Shown: positions 18,200-28,247, counted from the stretch's first letter. The stretch: DNA of 64,000 nt from Rhodospirillales bacterium (GCA_028281845.1 JANQJD010000008.1:310001-374000); one strand, 5' to 3'. Program-made: numbers and translations. The notes: a model not told the origin generated them from the sequence alone.

Positions 18200-18263
18200 A
18201 TTTCTTAAATCTTCTAGCGTCTCGTGACGCTTGTGTCCATAAAGATTCTCTAAAGAGGCAGTG

Positions 18264-18515
18264 ATGGCTCATAAGAAAGCAGGTGGTAGTTCTCGTAATG
18301 GGAGAGATACGGCAGGGCGCCGTCTTGGTGTGAAGAAGTTTGGTGGGCAGGAGGTGAAACCGGGTAGTATCATCGTACGGCAGCGCGGGACTCGTTTTCA
18401 TGCTGGTCACAATGTCGACATGGGACGTGATCATACATTGTTTGCAGTGATGGCAGGGAGGGTTGTCTTCAGAAGAGGCTACGCAGGGAAGGTCGTTGTC
18501 ACTGTTGTATGTTAG
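18264..18515 (+). CDS. rpmA: 50S ribosomal protein L27
   Basis: 83 residues beginning [16 protein letters not shown], with [26 protein letters not shown] following in two parts; the N-terminus that reaches the peptidyl-transferase centre is intact. ATG 18264 is used instead of the adjacent GTG at 18261 because it matches the family; AGAGGCAG lies just upstream. Sixty-four bases after rplU. Confidence 0.97.
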   Translation: MAHKKAGGSSRNGRDTAGRRLGVKKFGGQEVKPGSIIVRQRGTRFHAGHNVDMGRDHTLFAVMAGRVVFRRGYAGKVVVTVVC

Positions 18516-18623
18516 GTCTTAGAGGAGGAGGAGGCTGGACGTTGGACGTCCATAAGGAAGGCTCCATGAAACCACAGAGAGGGGGAGTGGGGACCGCAAT
18601 CATGTGGCTCTGATCGTGATACG

Positions 18624-19676
18624 ATGAAATTTCTTGATCAGGTAAAGATCTACATTAGAAGTGGTGACGGCGGTCGCGGTTGCATTGCTTTCCATAGGGA
18701 GAAATGCATTGCATACGGTGGACCTGATGGCGGAGATGGGGGTCGTGGAGGTGATGTGGTCGTCACGACTGTAGAGGCCATGAATACTCTCATTGATTTC
18801 CGATACAAACAACATTTCCGTGCAGAATCTGGCTTGGCCGGTATGGGAGAAAACCGATCAGGGCGTAAGGGGCGTGATGCTTTTTTGCGCGTGCCGATTG
18901 GAACGCAGATTTTTGATGAGTCTCGTGCAGTTATGTTGGCTGATCTCACAAGGTTAGGACAGTCTGTGGTCATCGCTCGGGGGGGAGACGGGGGATTTGG
19001 CAATGCACATTATAAGTCAGCAACTGACAGGGCGCCGCGTTATGCAGGTCATGGTTGGCCAGGCGAGGAAAAGTGGTTGTGGTTACGTCTCAAATTGCTG
19101 GCAGATATAGGGCTGATAGGATTGCCCAATGCTGGCAAGTCTACTTTCCTGGCCACAGTTACTCGGGCGCGACCGAAGGTGGCGGCCTATCCCTTCACTA
19201 CTTTGTATCCGCATTTGGGAGTCACTCATGTAGACGGTGACAGGTTTGTCCTCGCTGATATTCCTGGCCTCATTCAAGGTGCACACAATGGTGCTGGTCT
19301 TGGTATTCGTTTTTTAGGGCATGTTGAGCGATGCAGTGTGCTGCTGCATTTGGTGGATGGCACTGGCGATGTAGAAAATGCTTATCGTATTGCGCGTGGT
19401 GAGCTTGAATCCTATGGTCATAGTCTCGACAAAAAGATCGAAGTGATTGCCCTCAATAAGGTTGATTCACTGAATACGCAATCTCTGACTGAACAGCATG
19501 TAGCTCTGGCCAAGGCTGCGGGTGTTGACAGACAGACCGTAAGGCTCATTTCGGGCGCGTCAGGCTATGGGGTAGAGATCGTGCTGCAGGCCTTAAGACA
19601 GGCGGTTATTCAGACTGCTGCTGTCGCACAGATCACGGGGATCACGGGGGAAGGCCGGAGTCTATGGGCTCCATGA
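18624..19676 (+). CDS. obgE: Obg-family ribosome assembly GTPase
   Basis: 350 residues. The glycine-rich Obg fold (residues 1-158: [29 protein letters not shown]) is followed by a G domain with [25 protein letters not shown] and NKVD. ObgE acts in late 50S assembly and stress control. No extended C-terminal domain is present, normal for alphaproteobacteria. Its TGA overlaps the second ATG of proB (ATGA at 19673-19676), indicating coupling. Confidence 0.97.
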   Translation: MKFLDQVKIYIRSGDGGRGCIAFHREKCIAYGGPDGGDGGRGGDVVVTTVEAMNTLIDFRYKQHFRAESGLAGMGENRSGRKGRDAFLRVPIGTQIFDESRAVMLADLTRLGQSVVIARGGDGGFGNAHYKSATDRAPRYAGHGWPGEEKWLWLRLKLLADIGLIGLPNAGKSTFLATVTRARPKVAAYPFTTLYPHLGVTHVDGDRFVLADIPGLIQGAHNGAGLGIRFLGHVERCSVLLHLVDGTGDVENAYRIARGELESYGHSLDKKIEVIALNKVDSLNTQSLTEQHVALAKAAGVDRQTVRLISGASGYGVEIVLQALRQAVIQTAAVAQITGITGEGRSLWAP

Positions 19677-20827
19677 CGGTGACGGCATCGCAAAAATTTT
19701 CTGCGGGGGCTACTCCACGACAAATGGCAACAGCTCGTCGTGTTGTTCTGAAGGTCGGTTCTACTTTGTTAGTAGATCAGACGACTGGTGCCCTGCATAG
19801 GGCATGGCTGAACGGGTTGGTAGAAGATATTGCCACTATCCGTCGACGTGGGCAAGACGTGGTCGTCGTCACCTCTGGAGCAGTGGCGTTGGGAAGACAT
19901 ATCCTGAACATGGAAAGGAAGCAACTTAAGATAGGTGAAAAACAGGCGGCCGCTGCAACAGGTCAGATAAGTCTCGCACATGCTTATCAGGCAGGCCTCG
20001 CGGCACAGAGTCTGACTGCGGCACAGGTACTGCTGACACTTGATGATTCAGAAAATCGTCATCGCTATCTACATGCTCGGCATACTTTTGAAACTCTATT
20101 CCGTCTTGGTGCTGTCCCAGTAGTTAACGAAAACGATACAGTAGCGACACAAGAATTACGTTTTGGTGATAATGACCGTCTCGCTGCACGGGTAGCCGCA
20201 ATGATTGCTGCAGATCTACTTGTTTTGTTTTCAGATATTGATGGACTCTACACGGCTGATCCGCACACAGACCCAGCAGCCATTTTTGTGCCAGAGGTCA
20301 GAGCCATGACCCCTACTATTGAGTCGATGGCAGGAGCTAGTGCATCCCGCCACGGGTCTGGTGGCATGGTCACGAAGCTGATGGCCGCACGCATATGCAT
20401 GAGTGCGGGGTGCCATATGGCTATTGCTCCTGGTCGCATATTACAACCATTAAAAGTATTAGAAGAGGGGGGGCGCTGTACATGGTTCATTCCTTTTACA
20501 GAACGCTCTCCAGCTCGTAAGCGTTGGATTGCTGGAACGTTACGGGCGACGGGAACGCTTACAGTAGACGAAGGAGCAGTCGTCGCTCTTCAGGGTGGTT
20601 CAAGTCTGCTGCCAGCAGGTGTCATTGCCATTGATGGACATTTCTCTGCAGGAGAAACCGTCCTCGTACGGAATAAGATGGGTCGCCTGGTGGCACGTGG
20701 TTTGATCGCTTATTCCTCCCATGAAACTGTTCGTATTATGGGACGCCACACCAGTGAGATTGTGGCTGTGCTAGGCTACAGAGGCCGTGACGAGTTGATT
20801 CACCGTGACAATCTAGCCTTGGAGTAA
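19664..20827 (+). CDS. proB: Glutamate 5-kinase
   Basis: 387 residues. Phosphorylates glutamate, the first step of proline synthesis. Amino-acid-kinase domain: [66 protein letters not shown]-terminal PUA domain from about residue 285. The start is ATG 19664 or, nine bases on, ATG 19673 that overlaps the obgE stop. proA, which usually follows in Rhodospirillales together with nadD and rsfS, is not here; pstS follows after 2 bases. Confidence 0.95.
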   Translation: MGSMTVTASQKFSAGATPRQMATARRVVLKVGSTLLVDQTTGALHRAWLNGLVEDIATIRRRGQDVVVVTSGAVALGRHILNMERKQLKIGEKQAAAATGQISLAHAYQAGLAAQSLTAAQVLLTLDDSENRHRYLHARHTFETLFRLGAVPVVNENDTVATQELRFGDNDRLAARVAAMIAADLLVLFSDIDGLYTADPHTDPAAIFVPEVRAMTPTIESMAGASASRHGSGGMVTKLMAARICMSAGCHMAIAPGRILQPLKVLEEGGRCTWFIPFTERSPARKRWIAGTLRATGTLTVDEGAVVALQGGSSLLPAGVIAIDGHFSAGETVLVRNKMGRLVARGLIAYSSHETVRIMGRHTSEIVAVLGYRGRDELIHRDNLALE

Positions 20828-20829
20828 GG

Positions 20830-21978
20830 TTGAAGAGATTCTGGAAAATTTCCTGGAGCGGGTGCCAGAGCGGGTGCCAGAGCGGGTGTAAGACACACAC
20901 ATTCGGTGTTATGAACTCATGTCTGGCTATTTTCTTTTTGACAAATATTGTCTTTTTGACAAATGACGCTGTCTTCAGCGTTGCGCATGCCTGGTTCGCC
21001 CGTGATCAGATCAGAATCGTCGGTTCATCCACTGTTTATCCCTTTGCGACCACCGTTGCAGAACGGTTCGGTAAGAGCACTCACTTCAAGGTACCGATAG
21101 TCGAGTCGACAGGCTCCGGTGGCGGCATTAAGCTGTTTTGCAGTGGTGTGGGCGTTGAGTATCCGGATATCACCAATACATCCCGTCGCCTCACGAGAAA
21201 CGAAATGAACGCATGCCTTAGGAACGGGATCAGAGACGTTGTAGAGGTCAAGATCGGTTATGATGGCATTGTGTTAGCACACGCGAAGGTGTCACAAATA
21301 ATAAATGTCACTCGCATGCAAATTTTCCTTGCCCTTGCACAACAGGTTCCACAGGATGGCAGGCTTGTGGAAAATCCGTACAGGACGTGGCAGGACATTG
21401 ACGCAGGCCTCGTGTCCAACAAAATTGAGGTGCTAGGACCACCACCGACCTCTGGCACCCGTGACGCCTTTTTAGACCTTGTCATGGATGTCGGCTGTAA
21501 AGAATTTCCGGAGTTTTTAGCGTTGAGAGCTCAGGATATAAAAAACAAATCCCGCGCTGTTTGCCAAATGATTCGGACAGATGGTGCCTTCATTGAGGCT
21601 GGTGAGAACGATAACCTCATTGTCCAAAAGCTGATCGCGAATCCCAAAGCATTTGGTATCTTCGGGTTCAGTGCCCTGGACCAGAATACAGATAAACTGC
21701 AGGGCGTCTTTGTCGATGCGCAGCCGCCTACCTTTCAAAACATTGCTGACGGGCGCTATCCTGTCACACGTCCATTGTTTTTCTACGTCAAGAAAGCCCA
21801 TGTGGGAATCGTCCCAGGTCTCAAGGAGTACATCGCAGAGTTTACTCGCGAGCAGGCCTGTGGTTGGGACGGCTATCTGGCTGACAAGGGCTTGATTCCA
21901 TTGTCAGAAGACGAACGCCTTCTTGAAAAGAAGGGGCACATGATTAATTTTTCTTTAAAAAAGAAAACCCCTTCTTAA
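20830..21978 (+). CDS. pstS: Phosphate ABC transporter substrate-binding protein PstS
   Basis: Periplasmic phosphate-binding protein feeding PstCAB. IVGSSTVYPFATTVAERFG, ESTGSGGGIKLFC, the TSGTRDAF phosphate loop and DGAF are typical. TTG 20830 (GGAG at 20820-20823, in register) gives 382 residues; ATG 20911 (MNSCLAIFF) would give a shorter signal peptide. Either way a hydrophobic stretch ends at SVAHAWFA, a plausible signal peptidase site. The N-terminus carries two in-frame duplications: SGCQ three times (20856-20889) and FLTN twice (20933-20964). Confidence 0.94.
   Translation: MKRFWKISWSGCQSGCQSGCKTHTFGVMNSCLAIFFLTNIVFLTNDAVFSVAHAWFARDQIRIVGSSTVYPFATTVAERFGKSTHFKVPIVESTGSGGGIKLFCSGVGVEYPDITNTSRRLTRNEMNACLRNGIRDVVEVKIGYDGIVLAHAKVSQIINVTRMQIFLALAQQVPQDGRLVENPYRTWQDIDAGLVSNKIEVLGPPPTSGTRDAFLDLVMDVGCKEFPEFLALRAQDIKNKSRAVCQMIRTDGAFIEAGENDNLIVQKLIANPKAFGIFGFSALDQNTDKLQGVFVDAQPPTFQNIADGRYPVTRPLFFYVKKAHVGIVPGLKEYIAEFTREQACGWDGYLADKGLIPLSEDERLLEKKGHMINFSLKKKTPS
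20856..20889. repeat. 12-bp unit, nearly three tandem copies, in frame in pstS
   Basis: GAGCGGGTGCCA at 20856-20867, 20868-20879 and a 9-base part at 20880-20888. If translation begins at TTG 20830 it encodes the repeated SGCQ in the region before the signal-peptide core. Confidence 0.92.
20933..20964. repeat. 18-bp tandem duplication in the pstS signal peptide
   Basis: TCTTTTTGACAAAT at 20933-20946 recurs at 20951-20964, period 18, which keeps the frame and duplicates the residues FLTN within the hydrophobic core. Confidence 0.88.
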
Positions 21979-22015
21979 CACCAGGCAGACCAGCGAACCG
22001 TACGGCTCAACGAGC

Positions 22016-23377
22016 ATGCATGTTCTAACACTGCTCGCCGTTCTCCTCTGCATCAGCCTGCTGGGCTTCAGGATTAGCCAGAGTCGTGCCTTGAGTCTCG
22101 CCCGTACAGCGGGTCTTCACTCTCTACCATACCATCATGGTCAGTTTGCCAGTTTAGCGATTCTATTACCTGGGCTGGGAGTGATTCTACTCTGGAGCCT
22201 GTTAGAGGCCCCACTGGCTCTTTGGCTGGCCCTCGATCACCTGCCCGTCCCGCCCAACTTAGCCGATGGGGAGGTACGTCTGCTCATAGCAGAGATCAGC
22301 AACATAGCAGCCGGGTATGGCGGCCGGCAGGATCCGGCCTTATTAGCAGCAGCATGGCATTATAGAGAGCTGCGGCAAACAAGCTTTACTCTTGCGGCTT
22401 CTGTGGCTGTGAGTGTTTCACTTGGCGGTCTTGTGTTTGCCTGGCGTCGAGTCACGCCCAGCCATCAAGCGCGGAATAGCGTCGAGCGTGTGCTGAAAAT
22501 TTTCATGATTCTATGCTCCGCTCTGGCTGTGCTGACAACGGCTGGGATCATTCTCTCTCTCCTGTTTGAAGCCTTCCGATTCTTCGTCCATGTCCCATTC
22601 ACAGCGTTCCTGTTTGGCCTTGAATGGAGTCCGCAAAAAGCGCTCCCTGCAGAGCAGATAGGGGCAGTTTTTGGAGCTGTTCCTTTGTTCACCGGGACAT
22701 TGCTGATTGCCAGTATTGCTATGCTTGTTGCAACACCCCTTGGTCTTCTGACTGCCATTTACACCGCTGAGTATGCGGCACCGCATATTCGTACAGTGGC
22801 TAAGCCCTTACTTGAAATTCTCGCTGGGATTCCAACAGTAGTTTATGGTTTTTTTGCCGCGTTGATGGTGGCCCCTGCCCTACGCGATACAGGTGCAATG
22901 TTCGGTATTTCCATCTCGTCTGAAAGTGCTCTTGCCGCCGGTGTGGTCATGGGAATCATGATTATTCCTTTTGTCTCATCGCTGGCGGACGACATTATGA
23001 GTGCTGTACCACAGTCCCTGCGGGAAGGATCATTAGGTCTAGGGGCGACCCAGTCTGAGACTATCCGTCGCGTTGTTCTACCTGCCGCTCTGCCTGGTAT
23101 TATCGGGGGTATTTTACTTGCAGCCTCCCGTGCGATAGGCGAGACGATGATCGTAGTCATGGCCGCTGGCCTTTCTGCTCATCTGACGGCCAATCCCTTT
23201 GCAGCCGTCACTACAGTCACAGTGCAGATCGTTACTTTACTAGTCGGCGATCAGGAGTTTGACAGTCCGAAGACTCTGGCAGCTTTTGCGTTAGGCCTTG
23301 TGCTGTTTGTGGTCACACTGGCACTGAATTTTGTCGCCCTACAAGTGGTACGTAAGTACAGGGAGCAGTATGAATAG
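22016..23377 (+). CDS. pstC: Phosphate ABC transporter permease PstC
   Basis: 453 residues, an inner-membrane permease with the BPD_transp_1 core from about residue 225. The segment EILAGIPTVVYGFFAALMVAP and the EAA-type loop REGSLGLGATQSETIRRVVLPAALPGI are typical of PstC. The long N-terminal extension with extra membrane segments is usual in alphaproteobacterial PstC. The gene overlaps pstA by 8 bases. Confidence 0.95.
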   Translation: MHVLTLLAVLLCISLLGFRISQSRALSLARTAGLHSLPYHHGQFASLAILLPGLGVILLWSLLEAPLALWLALDHLPVPPNLADGEVRLLIAEISNIAAGYGGRQDPALLAAAWHYRELRQTSFTLAASVAVSVSLGGLVFAWRRVTPSHQARNSVERVLKIFMILCSALAVLTTAGIILSLLFEAFRFFVHVPFTAFLFGLEWSPQKALPAEQIGAVFGAVPLFTGTLLIASIAMLVATPLGLLTAIYTAEYAAPHIRTVAKPLLEILAGIPTVVYGFFAALMVAPALRDTGAMFGISISSESALAAGVVMGIMIIPFVSSLADDIMSAVPQSLREGSLGLGATQSETIRRVVLPAALPGIIGGILLAASRAIGETMIVVMAAGLSAHLTANPFAAVTTVTVQIVTLLVGDQEFDSPKTLAAFALGLVLFVVTLALNFVALQVVRKYREQYE

Positions 23378-24677
23378 TCGAATCCCCCCCACACCGTTGC
23401 CTTCACTGTCCATACAATCTACGCAGTGTCTGCGTGCTAGAATACGCCGCCGTCATGTCGCTGAGCGCCGTTTTCGTTTTTATGGTTTTTCTGCAATGGT
23501 CCTCACTCTCGCGGTACTAGTACTGGTGTTTAGCTTTATTCTGTCAAAATCTTATACCGCATTCCAGGAGAATGTTCTCTCACTCAGAATTGCCATAGAC
23601 TCTGCTATGATCGATTCAAAAGGGAATCCGCTTACAGCAGATTACCGAGAGCTCATTCAAAAGGCCGTAGCTGGCTTGTTCCCAGCTGTGACTGATAGAC
23701 ACGACAGACACCTTTTGTTTAGCCTGATTAGCGAGGGAGCGCCCTATGCATTGCGTGCTCTGGTCACGCGTCAACGTCAACAGGCCAAAAGAGACGGCAA
23801 CATCATTGTTGATGTTTTGCTGAGTGATGAGGCGGATCAGTTCTTGAAGGGTCACATCACGGCCCATGTCTCTGAAAAAGAGCGCAAGATCAAGGATCTG
23901 CAGGTTACTTGGCTCAAAGAGTTGCAAGCACGTGGTCTGATACACAGCCGTTTCAACATCACTCTTTTCACAGCGGGTGATTCGCGCGAGCCTGAATTGG
24001 CCGGCATCTTGGGAGCAGTTACAGGGTCTTTCTATCTGGTTATTGTGACTCTTGGTTTAAGTTTTCCTGTAGGCGTAGCGTCTGCCGTTTACCTCGAAGA
24101 ATTTGCGCCCCGCAACAGGCTCACAGACATGATCGAGGTCAACATCAACAACCTGGCAGCTGTGCCGTCTGTAGTGTTCGGCCTACTGGGTCTCGCTGTT
24201 TTCCTGAACGGTCTGAGTTTTCCACGCTCAGCCCCCCTTGTTGGTGGTTTTGTCTTGAGTCTCCTCATTTTGCCGACCATCATCCTTGCGGCCCGGGCCG
24301 CTTTGAAAGCTGTCCCGTTATCGATCCGTGAGGCGGCTCTTGGCATCGGCGCATCAAAAATGCAAAGCATCCTACATCATGTTCTTCCACTAGCTATGCC
24401 CGGTATTATGACTGGTACGATTCTCGGTCTTGCTCATGCTCTGGGCGAATCTGCCCCACTTCTGATGATCGGCATGGTAGCCTTTGTCGTTGACACTCCT
24501 GTGACGCTGCTTGATCCTGCAACTGTCTTGCCAGTACAGATCTATCTGTGGGCAGATAGCCCCGAGCGGGCGTTTCTTGAAAAAACAGCGGCAGCTATTG
24601 TTGTTTTGTTAGGGTTTCTCATCGCAATGAATACCATTGCTATTATGGTTCGTATAAAATTTGAGCGCAGGTGGTAA
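23370..24677 (+). CDS. pstA: Phosphate ABC transporter permease PstA
   Basis: 435 residues. ATG 23370 overlaps the end of pstC and has GGGAG upstream. An N-terminal membrane segment (about 45-65) leads to a periplasmic DUF3333-like domain, then the permease core with VYLEEFAPRNRLTDMIEVNINNLAAVPSVVFGLLG read in parts and the EAA loop REAALGIGASKMQSILHHVLPLAMPGI. Partner of PstC in the Pst pore. Confidence 0.95.
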   Translation: MNSRIPPTPLPSLSIQSTQCLRARIRRRHVAERRFRFYGFSAMVLTLAVLVLVFSFILSKSYTAFQENVLSLRIAIDSAMIDSKGNPLTADYRELIQKAVAGLFPAVTDRHDRHLLFSLISEGAPYALRALVTRQRQQAKRDGNIIVDVLLSDEADQFLKGHITAHVSEKERKIKDLQVTWLKELQARGLIHSRFNITLFTAGDSREPELAGILGAVTGSFYLVIVTLGLSFPVGVASAVYLEEFAPRNRLTDMIEVNINNLAAVPSVVFGLLGLAVFLNGLSFPRSAPLVGGFVLSLLILPTIILAARAALKAVPLSIREAALGIGASKMQSILHHVLPLAMPGIMTGTILGLAHALGESAPLLMIGMVAFVVDTPVTLLDPATVLPVQIYLWADSPERAFLEKTAAAIVVLLGFLIAMNTIAIMVRIKFERRW

Positions 24678-24680
24678 AAT

Positions 24681-25505
24681 ATGTCTTTGTCATCGAAAAA
24701 AGATGCCCAGCGTGTCTCGCTGGGAGACTCTTTACTAGTAGAAACGGCATGTGCAAAGCTAGCAGCGCGTAATGTCAACGTCTTTTATGGGGAGAAACAT
24801 GCTATCAAGGATGTAACGCTCGATATTAACTGTAATGAAGTGACTGCTCTGATCGGTCCCTCGGGTTGTGGGAAGTCTACCTTCCTGCGGTGCCTGAACC
24901 GCATGAACGATACGATAGATACTTGCCGTGTCACAGGGACCATTACACTAGATGGAGAGAATATTTATGCATCTAAAGTAGATTCTGTTTATTTACGCAC
25001 ACGCGTCGGAATGGTATTCCAGAAGCCTAATCCATTCCCAAAGTCCATTTTCGAAAATGTTGCTTATGGCCCCCGTATCCATGGCTTGACCTCTAGTCGT
25101 TCCGAACTAGAAAGTGTCGTCCTCACCAGCTTAGAGAGAGCCGGGCTACTGGAAGAAGTCAGGGACCGTCTGCATGCATCCGGCATCAGCCTGTCTGGAG
25201 GGCAACAACAGCGCTTATGTATCGCTCGTGCCATTGCTGTGAGTCCAGAAGTGATTTTGATGGATGAACCGTGTTCAGCGCTCGATCCTATTGCGACGGC
25301 TAAAATAGAAGAGCTGATCGATGAGCTGCAACACAATTTTACGATCGTCATCGTTACTCATTCCATGCAACAAGCTGCGCGTGTGTCTCAACGCACGGCA
25401 TTTTTTCATTTAGGCGAATTGGTCGAGTGCGGTGGAACAGAACAGATCTTCACCAATCCTGTAAATAGGTTGACGCAAGGATATATCACTGGCCGTTTTG
25501 GTTGA
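24681..25505 (+). CDS. pstB: Phosphate ABC transporter ATP-binding protein PstB
   Basis: 274 residues. Walker [11 protein letters not shown]-loop [11 protein letters not shown], signature LSGGQQQRL, Walker B VILMDEP, H-loop VTHSM. Energises phosphate import by PstC/PstA. Three bases after pstA; its TGA overlaps the start region of phoU. About 30 residues at the N-terminus precede the ABC fold. Confidence 0.97.
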   Translation: MSLSSKKDAQRVSLGDSLLVETACAKLAARNVNVFYGEKHAIKDVTLDINCNEVTALIGPSGCGKSTFLRCLNRMNDTIDTCRVTGTITLDGENIYASKVDSVYLRTRVGMVFQKPNPFPKSIFENVAYGPRIHGLTSSRSELESVVLTSLERAGLLEEVRDRLHASGISLSGGQQQRLCIARAIAVSPEVILMDEPCSALDPIATAKIEELIDELQHNFTIVIVTHSMQQAARVSQRTAFFHLGELVECGGTEQIFTNPVNRLTQGYITGRFG

Positions 25506-25531
25506 AGGCGCGAACGGTGCGGCACAAGGCA

Positions 25532-26242
25532 ATGATGCACAACATGGAGCACACGGCCCACACGGTAAAATCCTATGACGAGGAATTAGCCTTGCTCGTC
25601 AATACTATTGCCCATATGGGAAGTCTGGCAGAGTCACAACTGACAAGCGCTGTTCAGGCGGTAGTCTGGCGCGACAGCGACTTAGCAAACCACGTTGTCG
25701 CAAGTGATTCCACCATTGACGAATTAGAGCAGGAAGTGCATAAGCAAGTAATGCGACTCCTCGCTTTGCGACAGCCTGTGGCAATTGATCTCCGCAACAT
25801 TGTCATTGGCCTGAAGATTTCGAGCGACCTTGAACGAATTGCAGACTACGCGGCGAATCTTGCTAAACGTGCCGTCGTGCTGAATCAACTGCCCACTGTC
25901 AAGCCAGTAGCGGGCGTGCCACGTATGGCCCGGTTAGCACAAGAGTTGATTAAGGACGTGCTGATTGCCTATGTCGAGCGCGATGAAAACAAAGCCGTGA
26001 CGACATGGAAGCGGGATGAAGAGATGGATGAAATGTACATTAGCCTGTTCCGTGAGTTGGTAACCTATATGATGGAAGACCCACGCACGATCACGGCCTG
26101 TACGCACCTCATGTTCATGGCTAAGAACATTGAAAGAATTGGCGATCATGTTACGAACATTGCAGAGAGTATACACTTTTTAATTGAAGGAACATTACTG
26201 CGCGGTCGCCGACCCAAGCAGGATGTTCTGGCTTCAGCTTAA
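25532..26242 (+). CDS. phoU: Phosphate transport regulator PhoU
   Basis: 236 residues from ATG 25532. Two three-helix PhoU repeats with metal-binding motifs DLERIADYAAN and NIERIGDHVTN. PhoU couples Pst transport state to PhoR/PhoB signalling. The start at ATG 25532 fits the family (which begins close to HTVKSYDEEL); TTG 25502 would overlap pstB. A 9-base period duplication CACACGG (25550 and 25559) adds HTA in the N-terminus. phoB and phoR are not in the window. Confidence 0.93.
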   Translation: MMHNMEHTAHTVKSYDEELALLVNTIAHMGSLAESQLTSAVQAVVWRDSDLANHVVASDSTIDELEQEVHKQVMRLLALRQPVAIDLRNIVIGLKISSDLERIADYAANLAKRAVVLNQLPTVKPVAGVPRMARLAQELIKDVLIAYVERDENKAVTTWKRDEEMDEMYISLFRELVTYMMEDPRTITACTHLMFMAKNIERIGDHVTNIAESIHFLIEGTLLRGRRPKQDVLASA

Positions 26243-26297
26243 AGCAATCTTTCGAGACTACAGACTAAAAGAAAAGCACGCCACGCACGCGCACTCA

Positions 26298-26918
26298 TCA
26301 TGGTGGTGCATTGACTGACTGCACACTCCATGTAGTGCCACTATACTCTATACATGTAATAGATAGTGGATCAACAGCGATAGTGTGCACCTGGTCTGGT
26401 GTCAGATTGAGGGCAATGGCGAGTGCAGCACGAATAGAGCCAGCGTGGGCAATAACAACGATATTACGGCCAGTGTGCTGGTATGAAAGATGAGAGATTG
26501 CCTTGCTGACGCGTGCAATGACATCCAGAAAACTTTCTCCGCCGCCAGGAGGACGGACCGTAAAGGGCGCATTCCAGAAACTGGCGTAATCTGTATTAGA
26601 GGATTTTTTGAGTTCACACCACGCTATTCCTTCCCAATCACCAAAAGCCTGTTCCATGAAGGCAGCCTCTACAAGAGGCTCGGAGCCTGTCCAACCTGCG
26701 GCGATAATGGCCTCAAGGGTACGACGTGTGCGGCTGAGTGGGCTGCAGAAGACAACTGCCTGTACTGGCAGGCGCGCGGCTAAAGCTGTCAATTTCACGA
26801 CATCCGAACAGTCACATGTAAGGTCCGTGTGACCATAGAGATAACCTGCCAATGCCACTGGTGCATGCCGGACCCACCACCACCTTGTTACAGCATGCAT
26901 GTTGTCATTCCGTCGCAT
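26298..26918 (-). CDS. Histidine phosphatase family protein
   Basis: 206 residues. Phosphoglycerate-mutase-like fold: VRHAP (the catalytic-His RHG motif with Ala in place of Gly), CSPLSRTRRTLEAI, the acidic EQAFGDWEG and the second catalytic His in VIAHAGSIRA. Closest by pattern to the alpha-ribazole phosphatase/CobC group, but no cobalamin gene is nearby, so the substrate is open. Starts at ATG 26918 or the ATG six codons later. It lies directly downstream of the recO remnant. Confidence 0.82.
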   Translation of the reverse strand: MRRNDNMHAVTRWWWVRHAPVALAGYLYGHTDLTCDCSDVVKLTALAARLPVQAVVFCSPLSRTRRTLEAIIAAGWTGSEPLVEAAFMEQAFGDWEGIAWCELKKSSNTDYASFWNAPFTVRPPGGGESFLDVIARVSKAISHLSYQHTGRNIVVIAHAGSIRAALAIALNLTPDQVHTIAVDPLSITCIEYSGTTWSVQSVNAPP

Positions 26919-27049
26919 GCATATGCTACCCTAACAGGGCTCCAAACGATGCGTGCGCTGGGCAGGCGGCGATGTCGATGTCGTCTCAAGCAATGGCTGG
27001 CTAAACGCAATGCATTACAGGTAATCTCGTTTTTTTTCTCTTTATAAAT

Positions 27050-27257
27050 TTTATACAACACGTCCTCCTGTGAGAATTGATGGTGTTTGAGACTTTCTGG
27101 TGAAAAGAAAATGTTCCCAGATGTTCTGCAGACCGGCCATGCCACATGGACACGATTTCCCGGCTTCCCGGCTGAAAAAAAAGCTTGACCGCGAGAAATC
27201 AGAGCGCTCTTTGTAAGGACATGCAGTCAGTACGATAAATTCCCCAAGACGTTCCAT
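27050..27257 (-). pseudogene. recO: Degraded recO remnant
   Basis: Directly downstream of era, where recO sits in relatives (rnc-era-recO). From ATG 27257 the translation MERLGEFIVLTACPYKERS resembles the RecO N-terminus (the OB-fold start, with an xIVLxARPYxExS pattern). The region then loses its frame and a large part of the OB fold, and another frame continues QPGSREIVSMWHGRSAEHLG then TFSFHQ, matching the RecO pattern QPGNxVxVxWRARLxEHLGTF. Only about 70 codons of roughly 240 remain; no recognisable C-terminal half is left before 26919. Boundaries are approximate. Confidence 0.7.
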
Positions 27258-27324
27258 AACAATTCCTAGTCAGTCGAGCGAGTACGGTCTTGAGAAAAAA
27301 ACAGAACAAAGAGGCGATGCTCTC

Positions 27325-27360
27325 GATCAGGCATTAACGTTTGATCAGGCATTAAAGTTT
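27325..27360. repeat. 18-bp tandem duplication over the era stop codon
   Basis: Two units, 27325-27342 and 27343-27360, 17 of 18 bases equal. The unit covers the last codons and stop of era, so a second copy of the gene end, including TGA, lies just downstream. Confidence 0.92.
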
Positions 27361-28247
27361 AGTGACCATTCACGATAATATTCGATGTTGTCTCGCCAAC
27401 CATCCTCAAGATTCACAGCCAGCCATAGATGCACACGACGCCTGAAAGATTCTTCGAGCTCGCGACGGGCGGCCCAGCCGATAGACTTTATCCGACGACC
27501 TTCCCTCCCTAGGACAATGGCCCGCTGATTCTCTCGTGGCACAAGTATTGTTTGGTGAAGCAGTACACTGCCATCGTCACGTTCCTCCCAACGATCACTC
27601 CTAACAGTGAGGATGTATGGTAGTTCATTATGCAACTGGAGAAAAACTTTCTCACGTGTGATCTCTGCTGCGAACAAACGCATTGGCATATCTGAGAGTA
27701 CATCGTGGGGAAAGAACTGGGGCCCTTTGGGAGCCTGTTGTACAAGTAGGGCAACGAGATCTTTCACCCCACTACCTGTTTTTGCAGAGAGCATAAATGT
27801 CTGAGTAAAATCCCCCATAGCATTCAAAGTCGCCGCTAAGTCGAGCAAACGCAACGGCCTGATCATATCTATTTTGTTCAGAGCAAGGATGGCGCGACGC
27901 CTTTTTGCTTGCAGGGCTGTGCTGATGGCGATCACTCTGTCTGTGACACCAAATCTGGCATCAACCAACAGCACGATGGCATCCGCTTCGACCGTTCCCG
28001 CCCAGGCCGCCTGCATCATGGCTCGTTCCAGGCGGTCCCGAGGTTTGGAAAGACCTGGCGTGTCAATAAAAACAAGTTGTGATTTACCAACATGCACGAT
28101 GCCCTTCACAAGGGTCCTAGTAGTCTGGACCTTGTGTGAAACAATGCTGACTTTTTGTCCAACGATGCGGTTAACCAAGGTTGACTTCCCTGAGTTTGGA
28201 GCCCCAATGATGGCAATAAACGATGTCCTCAAACATAGTTTCTTCAT
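27345..28247 (-). CDS. era: GTPase Era
   Basis: 300 residues. Binds the 3' end of 16S rRNA and assists 30S maturation. G1 GAPNSGKST at residues 15-23, G3 DTPGLSKP, G4 NKID, and a C-terminal KH domain with REKVFLQLHNELPY and GREGRRIKSIG. Sits between rnc and the recO remnant in the usual rnc-era-recO order. The start codon lies inside an 11-bp tandem duplication (28245-28266), which places a second ATG 11 bases upstream and out of frame. Confidence 0.97.
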   Translation of the reverse strand: MKKLCLRTSFIAIIGAPNSGKSTLVNRIVGQKVSIVSHKVQTTRTLVKGIVHVGKSQLVFIDTPGLSKPRDRLERAMMQAAWAGTVEADAIVLLVDARFGVTDRVIAISTALQAKRRRAILALNKIDMIRPLRLLDLAATLNAMGDFTQTFMLSAKTGSGVKDLVALLVQQAPKGPQFFPHDVLSDMPMRLFAAEITREKVFLQLHNELPYILTVRSDRWEERDDGSVLLHQTILVPRENQRAIVLGREGRRIKSIGWAARRELEESFRRRVHLWLAVNLEDGWRDNIEYYREWSLNFNA

